NCBI RefSeq assembly: GCF_964019385.1
Contig: NC_088645.1
Coordinates: 4,912,904-4,976,903 of the forward strand
DNA length: 64,000 nt
DNA from: Sycon ciliatum
Taxonomy: Eukaryota > Porifera > Calcarea > Leucosolenida > Sycettidae
Direction of reading: 5' to 3'
Part shown: positions 10,170 to 19,653 of the stretch, piece after piece
How positions within the stretch are numbered: the stretch's first letter is position 1
Layout of the letters: each line of letters begins with the position of its first letter
Position numbers and translations under genes: made by a program
Notes under the pieces: model-generated
What the model was told of the DNA's origin: nothing
What the model saw: the letters and a program-made list of their open reading frames with translations, nothing else
Database searches by the model: none

Positions 10170-10560
10170 AAAAAAGCATAGAGATGTTATAAATTCTTAT
10201 AAATTTCTCCTTTTTTTGTAAAGACATAATCTGGGATTCGAACCTGCACTATCGCCCTGGATGCATCTCCCGATACACTTCGCATACATACTAATTCTTC
10301 CAAGTTGCTTCACGTTGGTATTGGTATTGATTTATTTGAATTCGGTATCTCAACAGTACATTGTACAACTTGGGAAGATCCGAATGACATAGATACATAT
10401 CGTTATGATCTTGCATTTGAAAGCCCTATTTGAATATGTATTGTGACTAGCCGTCTTTGATGGTACGGTACGGGACAGGTACGGGTCAGGTATTGTCGAG
10501 GACAATACGACACAGTGTACCGCCTTGATGACCTAGGCAAAAAATGCATAAGGATGTTAT
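10170..10560 (-). repeat. Composite tRNA-like repeat, copy B left half (split by PLE)
   Basis: This inverted copy of the family shows the reverse complement of the B box near 10237. It ends at 10550-10560 with AAGGATGTTAT, the target duplicated by the Penelope-like element. The other half resumes at 15053. Confidence 0.7.
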
Positions 10561-10583
10561 ACAAGAGAGAGTTTGGAAGCTTT

Positions 10584-10629
10584 GTCACAACTCCGAGTTT
10601 CACGTATCTCTACGATCATCAGGCAACTG
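10584..10629 (-). ncRNA. Hammerhead ribozyme motif, PLE 3' copy
   Basis: The minus strand folds as a type I hammerhead. Stem I pairs the G-U-U-G-C side with GUGAC (with two G-U wobbles). The core is CUGAUGA, stem II is CGUA/UACG with a GAGA loop, then GAAA, and stem III is ACU/AGU with a three-base loop. Cleavage would follow a GUU triplet. The pair closing stem II next to the core is U/U instead of the usual G-C, so activity may be reduced. Confidence 0.6.
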
Positions 10630-10809
10630 ATGGATCCAAAACGGGCAGCCAGAACATAAGGGAGAGCAAGGTGGGAAATCCCGAGGGGTGTCATAGGCGA
10701 CGCGTATCATAGCGCAAGAGTCAGGTGCAGGCGTGAAGTTGCCAAGTCTTCAGACTTGGGGCTATGCAGCAGTAGTTCCGGCATGAATGATATAGAATAG
10801 AGCTGGGGG

Positions 10810-10922
10810 CAAATGCCAAATCCACACATGCCCACACCACAACACAAACATACACCCACACTCTCTCCCTTTTCTCACATACACATACACTCACACGCGC
10901 GTCCGCACACACATTCTCTAAA

Positions 10923-10960
<38 letters not shown>

Positions 10961-11114
10961 ACATTCATTCTCTATATCTCACACATGCACACGCACACAC
11001 ACATTCATTCTCTATATCACACACACACACACACGCATTCTCCAAATCTCACACACACATTCTCTAAATCTTACATACACACACACACACATTCTCCAAA
11101 TCTCACACAAACAT

Positions 11115-11180
<66 letters not shown>

Positions 11181-11329
11181 CCACAATACTCATCCTTTCA
11201 TTCTCACACCTACCGCACACATACTTGCACCCGCACTTATCCAATCACCTACACGCACTCTCTTTCTCACGAATGCACACAAACACACACACACACACAC
11301 ACATGCGCGCTCACACTCACACACACACA

Positions 11330-11369
<40 letters not shown>

Positions 11370-11370
11370 G
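10810..11370. repeat. (CA)n/(CT)n low-complexity region in PLE 3' part
   Basis: This block has irregular CA, CACG and CT runs with recurring CATTCTC(T/C)AAATCTCACA spacers. His/Thr/Ser-rich frames across it are artefacts. Confidence 0.9.
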
Positions 11371-11391
11371 CAGCAGGACTACCAGCTAGAT

Positions 11392-13536
11392 TCACTTGAC
11401 CTTGCGCGCAAAGTTACAGAGGTAGAACTTGTTTTCATGACGGCACTTGGACACAAGCTCTGACCTCTTGTTGAGGGAACGGGTCTTGTTGGCCCAGGCA
11501 ATCTCCAGCTTCTCGGCCAGACACAGGTTGCAGCGCTTCGAGATGTTAGAGTATGGTGCGGCTCTCCTCACAACGGACCACCTGATACTGTAAGGTTTGT
11601 TTTCATCCTTCAGTCTCCAGATGTGTCTGGACAGTCTCGTTGAGGTCTCGTGCTTCTTGTGGCGAATAGTATGTTGATGACCATTGAATCGTGTCTTGAA
11701 TGTCCCTTCCGTTAATCCAGTGTACTCCTTCATGTCGCTGCCGGTTACATGTGCCCTGTACACAATGCTCGATGCTAGACAGTTTCCTTCCAAGGGGCAA
11801 TCATTTTTGACACGGCAGTTGCAGGTTCTCACGTCCTTGGTCTTATTCTGGTGGTCGCTGCGGAGGATACTATTGTTGTGTTGCTTGATGATGGTGGCGA
11901 CATTTGGCATGCAACTGTAACTGAACTTTAGCGTGTTCCGGTTAAATATCTTGTATAATTTGCAACCCTTGTGGAAGTGCTTGCTGACGAGTTGCAGGAA
12001 TCGCTGACCAATGTTCGTGGACACATTCTTACTGAACGGTGGGTTAAACCATGTGATATTCCGGTGTCTCTTCCTTTGTCTCTTCCTTTTCCCACTCTTC
12101 CGTTCCTCCAAGAACTGGACGGTCTCATTGTACCCGCTGTCTCTGAGCGCATTGTTGTACATTTGAGATGCGTCCTGGAATGTCTCCTCATCCGTTGATA
12201 TGTCCGTTAGTCGTCGGCTGATGGAAGAGGGCAAGTTCTGGATGATGATTGGTGGGTGGTTGGATTTGTGATGGACATACAGTGGCCGGTCGTTGGGTTT
12301 CCGATATGGACGGTATTTGCCAGTGCGTAGGTCCAGCGTGATGTCTAGGAAGTCGACTGATTTCAGGTTTGCCTGGATGGTAATTTTTAGTCCTAGGCTG
12401 TTGAAAACTTTGGTCATGTCCTTTCTGATCTTGTCCACTTCCGGTCCCGATACGTTCCGGAACACTGCCAGCCCATCGTCGCGGTATAGTCCTATGTCAC
12501 TGCCGTTGTACACCTCGGATAGTTTGGCCAGGGCCAGCGTGCCGACCAACTCACAGACTTCAGCACCGTCATAGCACCCCATCGTCACATCGAATACTCC
12601 GCTTCCCTTCTTCAACCACTCTTTCCCGAGGCCGAATAGCAGGGATTTCCGTGCATGGAGGATAGCTTCCTGGTCCTCCGAAGACACCGACGTGAAGCCT
12701 CTGGCAAACTCCAACGACGTTAATAATAGTTCTTCCGAGATAGACGGGTAGAACTCCACGACATCAAAACATACAAAAACGCAGTTTTGCTTTTCCTCCA
12801 GCCCCTCGAACCAGTCGATCACGGCGGATGTGTTCTTCCAGGCATTTGTTGGCAGTTGGCGCCGGATATCCTGGACTATCCTTTCCAGGATCGCCTTTGA
12901 TACTTTTCCGACCTCGCTTTTCGCCGGATTGATGAGGCGGCATGGGAGGTTGTCGTTAAAGTTGTCTTTGTGGTCTTTTAGAGTCACGTACGCGTCCTTT
13001 TTTGCCATACAATCCATTCTCTCGTCCAATCCACGCGCATTGGCTATATTCCTAGCCTCCACATTTATGTCGTCGTATGTCTCTTCCGGTGCTTGCTTGT
13101 AGTTCTTGGTTACATTGTCATGCATCATTTTCTCGTAGCGGTCCTTGTTGACGGCATACATGTTCCTTGTCTTGTCCGCCGCCACGAAGATGTCGCTTGA
13201 CTCCCGGATGTGAGCGATGTCATCCTCGAGCCGCCGCTGGAAACTGTCCGTTGTCCTTTTAAAATCTACACTCTCCACCATCCTCAGCAGATCATTCTCG
13301 AAAGGCTCAAGTTCCTCGACCTGCGGTGGACATTTCCGGGACTTGAACCCGAAGTTGTCCTGCTGTTGTTGTTCAGCCTCGTCGCCTTGCCCTTTCATAA
13401 AGAATATCGCCCGCCAACGCATCCGCTTGATGAGGCTTTCCACCATTTCGATAAGCCTGGTTGTGTACTGGGCTGGCGACGGAAGGGGGATGTTCTTTAT
13501 CGAGTAGTTCAAGTCCACCCGTTTTGGCGCCTCCAT
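11392..13536 (-). CDS. Penelope-like reverse transcriptase with C-terminal GIY-YIG endonuclease
   Basis: The 714-aa frame is intact and starts at an ATG. RT landmarks include CRLINPAKSEVGKVSK (199-214), the first catalytic aspartate in CFDVVEFYPS (D258) and the catalytic YRDDG box (351-355). A thumb-like part ends with DFLDITLDL (396-403). A basic run KRKRQRKR (483-490) could be a nuclear signal. Residues 572-586 hold a Cys cluster (CNC ... DCPLEGNC). The GIY-YIG nuclease follows, with VYRA (592-595), YTG (605-607), a conserved arginine near 616 and a downstream AEKLEI glutamate. PLEs use this nuclease and RT for target-primed integration. No stop or frameshift is present, unlike all other RT genes in the window, so this is the best candidate for an active mobile enzyme. 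Confidence 0.93.
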   Translation of the reverse strand: MEAPKRVDLNYSIKNIPLPSPAQYTTRLIEMVESLIKRMRWRAIFFMKGQGDEAEQQQQDNFGFKSRKCPPQVEELEPFENDLLRMVESVDFKRTTDSFQRRLEDDIAHIRESSDIFVAADKTRNMYAVNKDRYEKMMHDNVTKNYKQAPEETYDDINVEARNIANARGLDERMDCMAKKDAYVTLKDHKDNFNDNLPCRLINPAKSEVGKVSKAILERIVQDIRRQLPTNAWKNTSAVIDWFEGLEEKQNCVFVCFDVVEFYPSISEELLLTSLEFARGFTSVSSEDQEAILHARKSLLFGLGKEWLKKGSGVFDVTMGCYDGAEVCELVGTLALAKLSEVYNGSDIGLYRDDGLAVFRNVSGPEVDKIRKDMTKVFNSLGLKITIQANLKSVDFLDITLDLRTGKYRPYRKPNDRPLYVHHKSNHPPIIIQNLPSSISRRLTDISTDEETFQDASQMYNNALRDSGYNETVQFLEERKSGKRKRQRKRHRNITWFNPPFSKNVSTNIGQRFLQLVSKHFHKGCKLYKIFNRNTLKFSYSCMPNVATIIKQHNNSILRSDHQNKTKDVRTCNCRVKNDCPLEGNCLASSIVYRAHVTGSDMKEYTGLTEGTFKTRFNGHQHTIRHKKHETSTRLSRHIWRLKDENKPYSIRWSVVRRAAPYSNISKRCNLCLAEKLEIAWANKTRSLNKRSELVSKCRHENKFYLCNFARKVK

Positions 13537-13678
13537 CCTCCGACACGAACAGTAAAGCGAGAGTGCTCTACCAATAGGGAGCCCTTGACGTAGTCAAGTG
13601 GTGTGCTTCACTGTCCGAAGAGTGCTCAATGCCCATGTAGGGCAGAGCCTTGTACACAAGAGAGAGTTTGGAAGCTTT

Positions 13679-13724
13679 GTCACAACTCCGAGTTTCACGT
13701 ATCTCTACGATCATCAGGCAACTG
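13679..13724 (-). ncRNA. Hammerhead motif, PLE unit 1 (directly upstream of ORF)
   Basis: It has the same fold as at 10584, with CUGAUGA, a CGUA/UACG stem II, GAAA, a three-pair stem III and a GUU cleavage triplet. In this copy the leader continues into the full-length ORF. Confidence 0.6.
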
Positions 13725-13969
13725 ATGGATCCAAAACGGGCAGCCAGAACATAAGGGGGAGCAAGGTGGGAAATCCCGAGGGGTGTCATAGGCGACGCGT
13801 ATCATCAGCCTCGTCGCCTTGCCCTTTCATAAAGAATATCGCCCGCCAACGCATCACCATTTCGATAAGCCTGGTTGTGTACTGGGCTGGCGACGGAAGG
13901 GGGATGTTCTTCATCGAGTAGTTCAAGTCCACCCGTTTTGGCGCCTACAAGAGAGAGTTTGGAAGCTTT

Positions 13970-14015
13970 GTCACAACTCCGAGTTTCACGTATCTCTACG
14001 ATCATCAGGCAACTG
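13970..14015 (-). ncRNA. Hammerhead motif, PLE unit 2
   Basis: The core and stems are identical to unit 1, displaced by exactly 291 bp. Confidence 0.6.
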
Positions 14016-14260
14016 ATGGATCCAAAACGGGCAGCCAGAACATAAGGGGGAGCAAGGTGGGAAATCCCGAGGGGTGTCATAGGCGACGCGTATCATCAGC
14101 CTCGTCGCCTTGCCCTTTCATAAAGAATATCGCCCGCCAACGCATCACCATTTCGATAAGCCTGGTTGTGTACTGGGCTGGCGACGGAAGGGGGATGTTC
14201 TTCATCGAGTAGTTCAAGTCCACCCGTTTTGGCGCCTACAAGAGAGAGTTTGGAAGCTTT

Positions 14261-14306
14261 GTCACAACTCCGAGTTTCACGTATCTCTACGATCATCAGG
14301 CAACTG
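14261..14306 (-). ncRNA. Hammerhead motif, PLE unit 3
   Basis: The core and stems are identical. The unit carries one base change outside the ribozyme (GATCATAAG instead of GAACATAAG near 14330). Confidence 0.6.
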
Positions 14307-14551
14307 ATGGATCCAAAACGGGCAGCCAGATCATAAGGGGGAGCAAGGTGGGAAATCCCGAGGGGTGTCATAGGCGACGCGTATCATCAGCCTCGTCGCC
14401 TTGCCCTTTCATAAAGAATATCGCCCGCCAACGCATCACCATTTCGATAAGCCTGGTTGTGTACTGGGCTGGCGACGGAAGGGGGATGTTCTTCATCGAG
14501 TAGTTCAAGTCCACCCGTTTTGGCGCCTACAAGAGAGAGTTTGGAAGCTTT

Positions 14552-14597
14552 GTCACAACTCCGAGTTTCACGTATCTCTACGATCATCAGGCAACTG
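14552..14597 (-). ncRNA. Hammerhead motif, PLE unit 4
   Basis: The core and stems are identical, displaced by 291 bp. Confidence 0.6.
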
Positions 14598-14842
14598 ATG
14601 GATCCAAAACGGGCAGCCAGAACATAAGGGGGAGCAAGGTGGGAAATCCCGAGGGGTGTCATAGGCGACGCGTATCATCAGCCTCGTCGCCTTGCCCTTT
14701 CATAAAGAATATCGCCCGCCAACGCATCACCATTTCGATAAGCCTGGTTGTGTACTGGGCTGGCGACGGAAGGGGGATGTTCTTCATCGAGTAGTTCAAG
14801 TCCACCCGTTTTGGCGCCTACAAGAGAGAGTTTGGAAGCTTT

Positions 14843-14888
14843 GTCACAACTCCGAGTTTCACGTATCTCTACGATCATCAGGCAACTG
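14843..14888 (-). ncRNA. Hammerhead motif, PLE unit 5 (5'-most)
   Basis: The core and stems are identical. This is the first ribozyme after the 5' end of the element. Confidence 0.6.
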
Positions 14889-15052
14889 ATGGATCCAAAA
14901 CGGGCAGCCAGAACATAAGGGGGAGCAAGGTGGGAAATCCCGAGGGGTGTCATAGGCGACGCGTATCATCAGCCTCGTCGCCTTGCCCTTTCATAAAGAA
15001 TATCGCCCGCCAACGCATCACCATTTCGATAAGCCTGGTTGTGTACTGGGCT

Positions 15053-15475
15053 AAGGATGTTATAATTTTTTCAATTCTCCTATTTTTTTAGGCATAACCT
15101 GGGATTCGATCTCGCACTATCGCCCTACATGCATTCCCCCATACACTTCGCATTAATACTCATTCTTCCAAGGTACTTCACGTTATGATCTTGCGTTTGA
15201 AAGCCCTATTTGAATAGAGCGGCCAGCTGTATGTGGCCAGCTGTATTTGATGCGTTTGAAAGCCCTATTTGAATATTGCGGCCAGCTGTTTGTGGCCAGC
15301 TGTGTTTGATGGTACGGTACGGTACGGGACAGATTACCGGATAGCGCCAGGCGTGACACAAACACACAAACAAACAAACACACAAATACCAAATTAAAGC
15401 TGCGTGGACCCTGGCTAGCGCCAGACGTTACTGAAGTAACGTCTTCTGCATAGCTACGGGAATAATTTTCCTTTC
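15053..15475 (-). repeat. Composite tRNA-like repeat, copy B right half
   Basis: The copy resumes after the PLE with the second AAGGATGTTAT. It then shows a reverse-complement B box (near 15103), the CCGTACC-type part and the GACGTTACT end near 15425. Confidence 0.7.
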
Positions 15476-15946
15476 TAAAAATAGTTAGAATCAACTCGTA
15501 AAAACTCCAAATCAATCTCGCATTGACACAATCCTCGTTTATTCAACATAATCATCCTATGCAATAAAAACAGTTCATAAAAACAGTTCATAAAAACAGC
15601 TTTTTAGGATCGGACCCAGTCCGCATAACCAAGAGAGCTAGCTCCCTTGGCTGCTGTTGGAATATGAAAGAATGGGCCTTCCAGATAAGGTCTTACAAGG
15701 AGCAGTGGCTATAGTTATGAAATGAACACCGGTAACCATGGAGACAGACCACACTCTCATTATAGATACTGGTTATAAATAGACTGAATAAGGAAAATGA
15801 TCTGATAGCCTATGAAGAGTAAAAGAAATTGAACCAATGACAACGAATACTCGTCCAGCACACGAGTTATCATAGCAACACAAATGACAGCTGTCCACTA
15901 ATTTGGTTGTTGGAGATTGAGTAGGAGTTTTTACTGGTTGATTCTA
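15476..15946. other. AT-rich spacer, no gene
   Basis: A short direct repeat ATAAAAACAGTTC lies near 15566-15590. Nothing else was recognised. Confidence 0.4.
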
Positions 15947-16088
15947 AATACAATAAATGAGGAGGCCGAGGGTTTATGACCAATACAAACTAATTATAAA
16001 AACCTCGGGGGACCTCGACCTCGGGGGAACTCGGTTTTTATAATAGTTTTTATTGGTCATAAACCCTCGGCCTCCTCATTTATTGTAT
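15947..16088. repeat. Fold-back element (about 60-bp arms)
   Basis: The arms at about 15947-16010 and 16030-16088 are inverted copies (CAATAAATGAGGAGGCCGAG ... and its complement). The short loop contains CTCGGGGGACCTCGACCTCG. The transcript would form a long hairpin. Confidence 0.8.
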
Positions 16089-16139
16089 ACATAATAATAA
16101 TAAATTAAAAATATAATAACCGACGAGGAGACAACAGTC

Positions 16140-16665
16140 GTAAAATAGCAATGAAAAATATCAATTGTGCACTCATAACCATGTATAAACAATTAAAATG
16201 AAACAATTCCAGAACGTTTTCGTGTGACCATCATCAGTGGAACATCGTCACATAGTAAGAATCACTAAAACAACCAGTTATATAGTTATATTTAAAAAGT
16301 GTGAGTGCTACAACATTTTCTATGCAAGCAAAAAGAAAATGTTGTAGCACTCACACTTTTTAAATAATACGCACTCACCAGTTTCTGTTCACACGCACTC
16401 ACAGCTGCCACATTCATCTACTGCTACCATTCTCAGATACACTGCAAAGGTTCACACTACACGCGTTATGCATAACCGCTAGCTGTGCTGCATGCTCACG
16501 CTTCTTTTCATATTACTCTAGCTATATAACTGGTTGTTTTAGTGATTCTTACTATGTGACGATGTTCCACTGATGATGGTCACACGAAAACGTTCTGGAA
16601 TTGTTTCATTTTAATTGTTTATACATGGTTATGAGTGCACAATTGATATTTTTCATTGCTAAAAA
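16140..16665. repeat. Fold-back element with nested inner palindrome and hammerhead-like remnants
   Basis: The outer arms (about 16140-16300 and 16520-16665) are inverted. An inner palindrome pairs 16297-16322 with 16337-16363. Each outer arm holds a sequence with CTGATGA, GAAA and AACGTT, flanked by TTCCA/TGGAA that could form stem I (16207-16242 minus strand, 16565-16600 plus strand). Stem II cannot form, so these are at most ribozyme relics. Confidence 0.6.
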
Positions 16666-16699
16666 TAATTATAATAAATTAAAATTTAATAAAATAATT

Positions 16700-17335
16700 A
16701 AAACAATCGACGAGGAGACAATAGTCGTAAAATGGCAATAAATAAGATAAATTGTGCACTCATAACAACAGCAAAAATGAAGAAAGTCAAGTTCCATAAC
16801 GTTTTCTTGTGACTGTCATCAGTACACAAGACTGTCATCAGTGGAACGCCGTCACATAAAAATGTAATAACTAAAACACACACTTATATACATGTAGCTA
16901 ATATGGTTTCAGGTAGAAATACAGCAGCTAACAAGTACAAAAAGCGAAGTTTGCACCTTTGCAATGTGTGACTATAGTGTATGTGAGAAAGGTAGTGGCA
17001 GATGAATGTGATACTGTGTGAATGAATGTAATGGTGCGTGTGTATTACTTGAAGAGTGTGAGTGATACAACGTTTTCTTTCTGTTTACATAGCACAGGGT
17101 CACGAGTACGAATATACACAGCTTCCAACACCTGCAATTGCTTGAAGAAACGTGCGCAACGAATAACACTAAACCAGGAATTACATTCATTCACACAGTA
17201 TCACATTCATCTGCTACTACCTTTCTCACATACACTATATTCACACATTGCAAAGGTGCAAACTTCGCTTTTTGTACTTGTTAGCTGCTGTATTTCTACC
17301 TGAAACCATATTATCACATGGCACGTGATTGTTGC
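16700..17335. repeat. Related fold-back element (about 133-bp arms)
   Basis: The arms at 16898-17033 and 17180-17312 are inverted copies. The left flank (16709 onward) repeats the beginning of the preceding element (CGACGAGGAGACAA ...) directly. Two CTGATGA-type cores lie near 16815-16845 on the minus strand but are degenerate. Confidence 0.7.
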
Positions 17336-17773
17336 CCGTACTCCAGCGAATCAGCACCTTTCGCGCCGCGGGCAATAATATGCGATATTGCCCGCAAAAA
17401 AATAGTTTATTTGCCCGCAAAAAAATAGTTTATTTCAGTGATCGCGTGACTACGACGACTCTGTAGACTGTACGACTCTACGACGAGTCGCAGTGTAGCA
17501 TTGAGACGAAGATGGAATTCTTTTTGGAGATGGACATCCCGGCAATGGACATGGCCTCGGACGTCTGCCGTGTGGTGCTTGCAGGGATCATTTGTTCAGT
17601 CAGACTCATGTTGGCAGCCTGACCGTCGGTAAGCTTGTGGATAAGATTCAGTTCTGCTCGAAGTGGTACTGTGATCACAAACAATTATTTGAAATAACAC
17701 AAATTCAACTCAGCGTCGTGCGTTTTCAAATCCTCGCAAAGTCACTGCCTGTTGACTACAAAACAAGTTGTTT

Positions 17774-17822
17774 CACACGACGTACGTTTCGCCGTATGGT
17801 TCGTGACGGCTCATCAGGTGTG
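17774..17822 (-). ncRNA. Hammerhead ribozyme, type I, single copy
   Basis: The minus strand gives stem I CACAC/GUGUG (five pairs) and core CUGAUGA. Stem II is GCCGU/ACGGC (five perfect pairs, loop CACGAACCAU), followed by GAAA. Stem III comes from the self-complementary ACGUACGU, and the cleavage triplet is GUC. Every core position is canonical, including the G-C pair closing stem II. The scissile bond lies between 17779 and 17778. The stem and loop sequences are unlike the PLE and retrozyme hammerheads in this window. No second copy was found nearby. It could be the remaining unit of a retrozyme or of another PLE end. Confidence 0.82.
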
Positions 17823-17856
17823 CAATTTGAAACTCGGATATTGAGCCAATAATAAA

Positions 17857-18107
17857 TGTAGAAAGGAAAAGGACATATGGAAACGAGTTAAGAGTAACTC
17901 TCCACCACTGTAACTAGATACTATATACAGTCAGAAAGTGCAACAACTAGGCACAAAACTGACAGAGTACTGAGACATTCGACGTCCTGACACCTAGCTT
18001 CAACACATCTCCGTGGCACTTTCTGCACTTTCTGACTGTATATAGTATCTAGTTACAGTGGTGGAGAGTTACTCTTAAATCGTTTCCATATGTCCTTTTC
18101 CTTTCTA
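17857..18107. repeat. Fold-back element (about 80-bp arms)
   Basis: The arms at 17857-17940 and 18022-18107 are inverted (GTAGAAAGGAAAAGGACATA ... ). The right arm borders an (AAT)n microsatellite and the left arm lies just after the single hammerhead. Confidence 0.8.
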
Positions 18108-18109
18108 CA

Positions 18110-18183
<74 letters not shown>
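18108..18183. repeat. (AAT)n microsatellite
   Basis: About 25 uninterrupted AAT units lie between the fold-back arm and the composite repeat. Confidence 0.95.
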
Positions 18184-18185
<2 letters not shown>

Positions 18186-18930
18186 CAGACGACGTTACTT
18201 CAGTAACGTCTGGCGCTAGCCAGGGTCCACACAGCTTTAATTCCCGTATCTATGCAGAAGACGTTACATCAGTAACGTCTGGCGCTAGCCAGGGTCCACA
18301 CAGCTTTAATTTGGTATTTGTGTGTTTGTTTCTGTGTTTGTGTCACGCCTGGCGCTATCCCGTATCTGTCCCGTACCGTACCGTACCGTCAAACACTGCT
18401 GGCCACATATAGCTGGCCGCAATATGCAAATAGGGCTTTCAAACGCAAGATCATAACGTGAAGCAACTTGGAAGAATGGGTATGAATGCGAAGTGTATGG
18501 CGGAATGCATGTAGGGCGATAGTGCGGGTTCGAATCCCAGGATATGGCTTAAAAAAAAAAATAGGAGAATTGAAAAATGTATAACATCCCTTTTTTTGAC
18601 GTCATCAAGGCGGTAGACGGTGTCGTAGTACCCTTGATCGTACCTGTCCCGTACCGTACCGTACCATCAAAGACGGCTGGCCACAATGCATATTGAAATA
18701 GGGCTTTCAAATGGAAGATCATACCGTGAAGCAACTTGGAAGAATTAGCATGTATGCGAAGTGTTTTGTAGGATGCATGCAGGGTGCGCGATAGTGCGGG
18801 TTCGAGTCCCAGGTTATGTCTTAAAAAAGGGATTTTTTTAATTTTTTAAAGAATTTATAACATCCCTATGCTTTTTTTGTCTAGGTCATCAAGGCAAAAG
18901 AGCATAGAGTAGGGCCCTGAGCTTCCAAGC
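18184..18930 (+). repeat. Composite tRNA-like repeat, copy C
   Basis: The unit starts with a partly duplicated GCAGA(A/C)GACGTTAC block. Two modules with B boxes near 18525 and 18800 follow. It ends with TTCCAAGCTCTCTCGTTT. Confidence 0.7.
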
Positions 18931-18934
18931 TCTC

Positions 18935-19570
18935 TCGTTTGGTATTTGTGTGTTTGTTTGTTTGTGTCACGCCTGGCGCTATCCCGTATCTGTCCCGTAC
19001 CGTACCGTACCATCAAACACAGCTGGCCACATGGAGCTGGCCGCAATATTCAAATAGGGCTTTCAAACGCAAGATCATAATGTGAAGTAACTTGGAAGAA
19101 TGGGTATGAATGCGAAGTGTATGGGGGAATGCATGTAGAGCGATAGTGCGGGTTCGAATCCCAGGGTATGCCTGAAAAAAAAATAGGAGAATTGAAAAAA
19201 TTATAACATCCCTATGCTTTTTTTGCCGTCATCAAGGCGGTAGACGGTGTCGTATTACCCTCGATCGTACCTGTCCTGTACCTATCCCGTACCGTACCAT
19301 CAAAGACGGCTGGCCACAATGCATATTGAAATAGGGCTTTTAAATGCAAGATCATAACGTGAAGCAACTTGGAAGAATTAGTATGTATGCGAAGTGTATC
19401 GGGGATGCATGCAGGTCGCGCGAGAGTGCGGGTTCGAATCCCAGCTTATGTCTTAAAAAAAGGGAATTTTTTAAAGAATTTGTAACATCCATATGCTTTT
19501 TTTTGTCTATGTCATTAAGGCAAAAAAGCATCGCATAGGGCCCTGAGCTTCCAAGCTCTCTCGTTTATTT
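18935..19570 (+). repeat. Composite tRNA-like repeat, copy D (direct repeat of C)
   Basis: This is the next unit in the same orientation, with B boxes near 19150 and 19432 and the same end sequence. Copies C and D form a head-to-tail pair. Confidence 0.7.
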
Positions 19571-19653
19571 ACTGTTTGCACTTCATGGCACATAATAAAA
19601 ATAGCCAATAAAAAGGAAGTAAGGGTGAAACCAACCACGGACCGAAAGCAAAA

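Larger units (their letters stand above)
10561..15052 (-). mobile_element. Complete Penelope-like element (PLE)
   Basis: The insertion lies between two copies of the 11-bp direct repeat AAGGATGTTAT (10550-10560 and 15053-15063) in a composite repeat. It reads on the minus strand. From its 5' end at 15052 it comprises tandem 291-bp repeats with hammerhead motifs, a 714-codon RT/GIY-YIG ORF (13536-11392), a CA/CT-rich 3' region, and a final hammerhead-bearing segment (10561-10709). Repeated hammerhead-carrying ends (pLTRs) and variable-length target duplications are known for PLEs. The intact ORF and exact target duplication suggest a recent insertion. Confidence 0.9.
13657..15052 (-). repeat. 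Tandem 291-bp PLE-derived units, each with a hammerhead and a 5' ORF fragment
   Basis: The period is 291 bp with near identity. Unit landmarks repeat at 13679, 13970, 14261, 14552 and 14843. Each unit joins about 150 bp of hammerhead-bearing leader to about 140 bp of the beginning of the PLE ORF. The ORF part lacks a short segment (around 13430-13453) and the leader lacks about 110 bp (13548-13655) present before the full ORF. The 5'-most unit (ending 15052) is truncated. The array looks like stacked, internally deleted copies of the PLE end. Confidence 0.9.

Noticed and set aside
10810-11389. HTHTHT-type frames in the CA-rich PLE 3' region
   Set aside because: These are microsatellite artefacts.
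16565-16600. Active hammerhead in the fold-back element
   Set aside because: CUGAUGA and GAAA are present and stem I can form, but the bases between them cannot make stem II.
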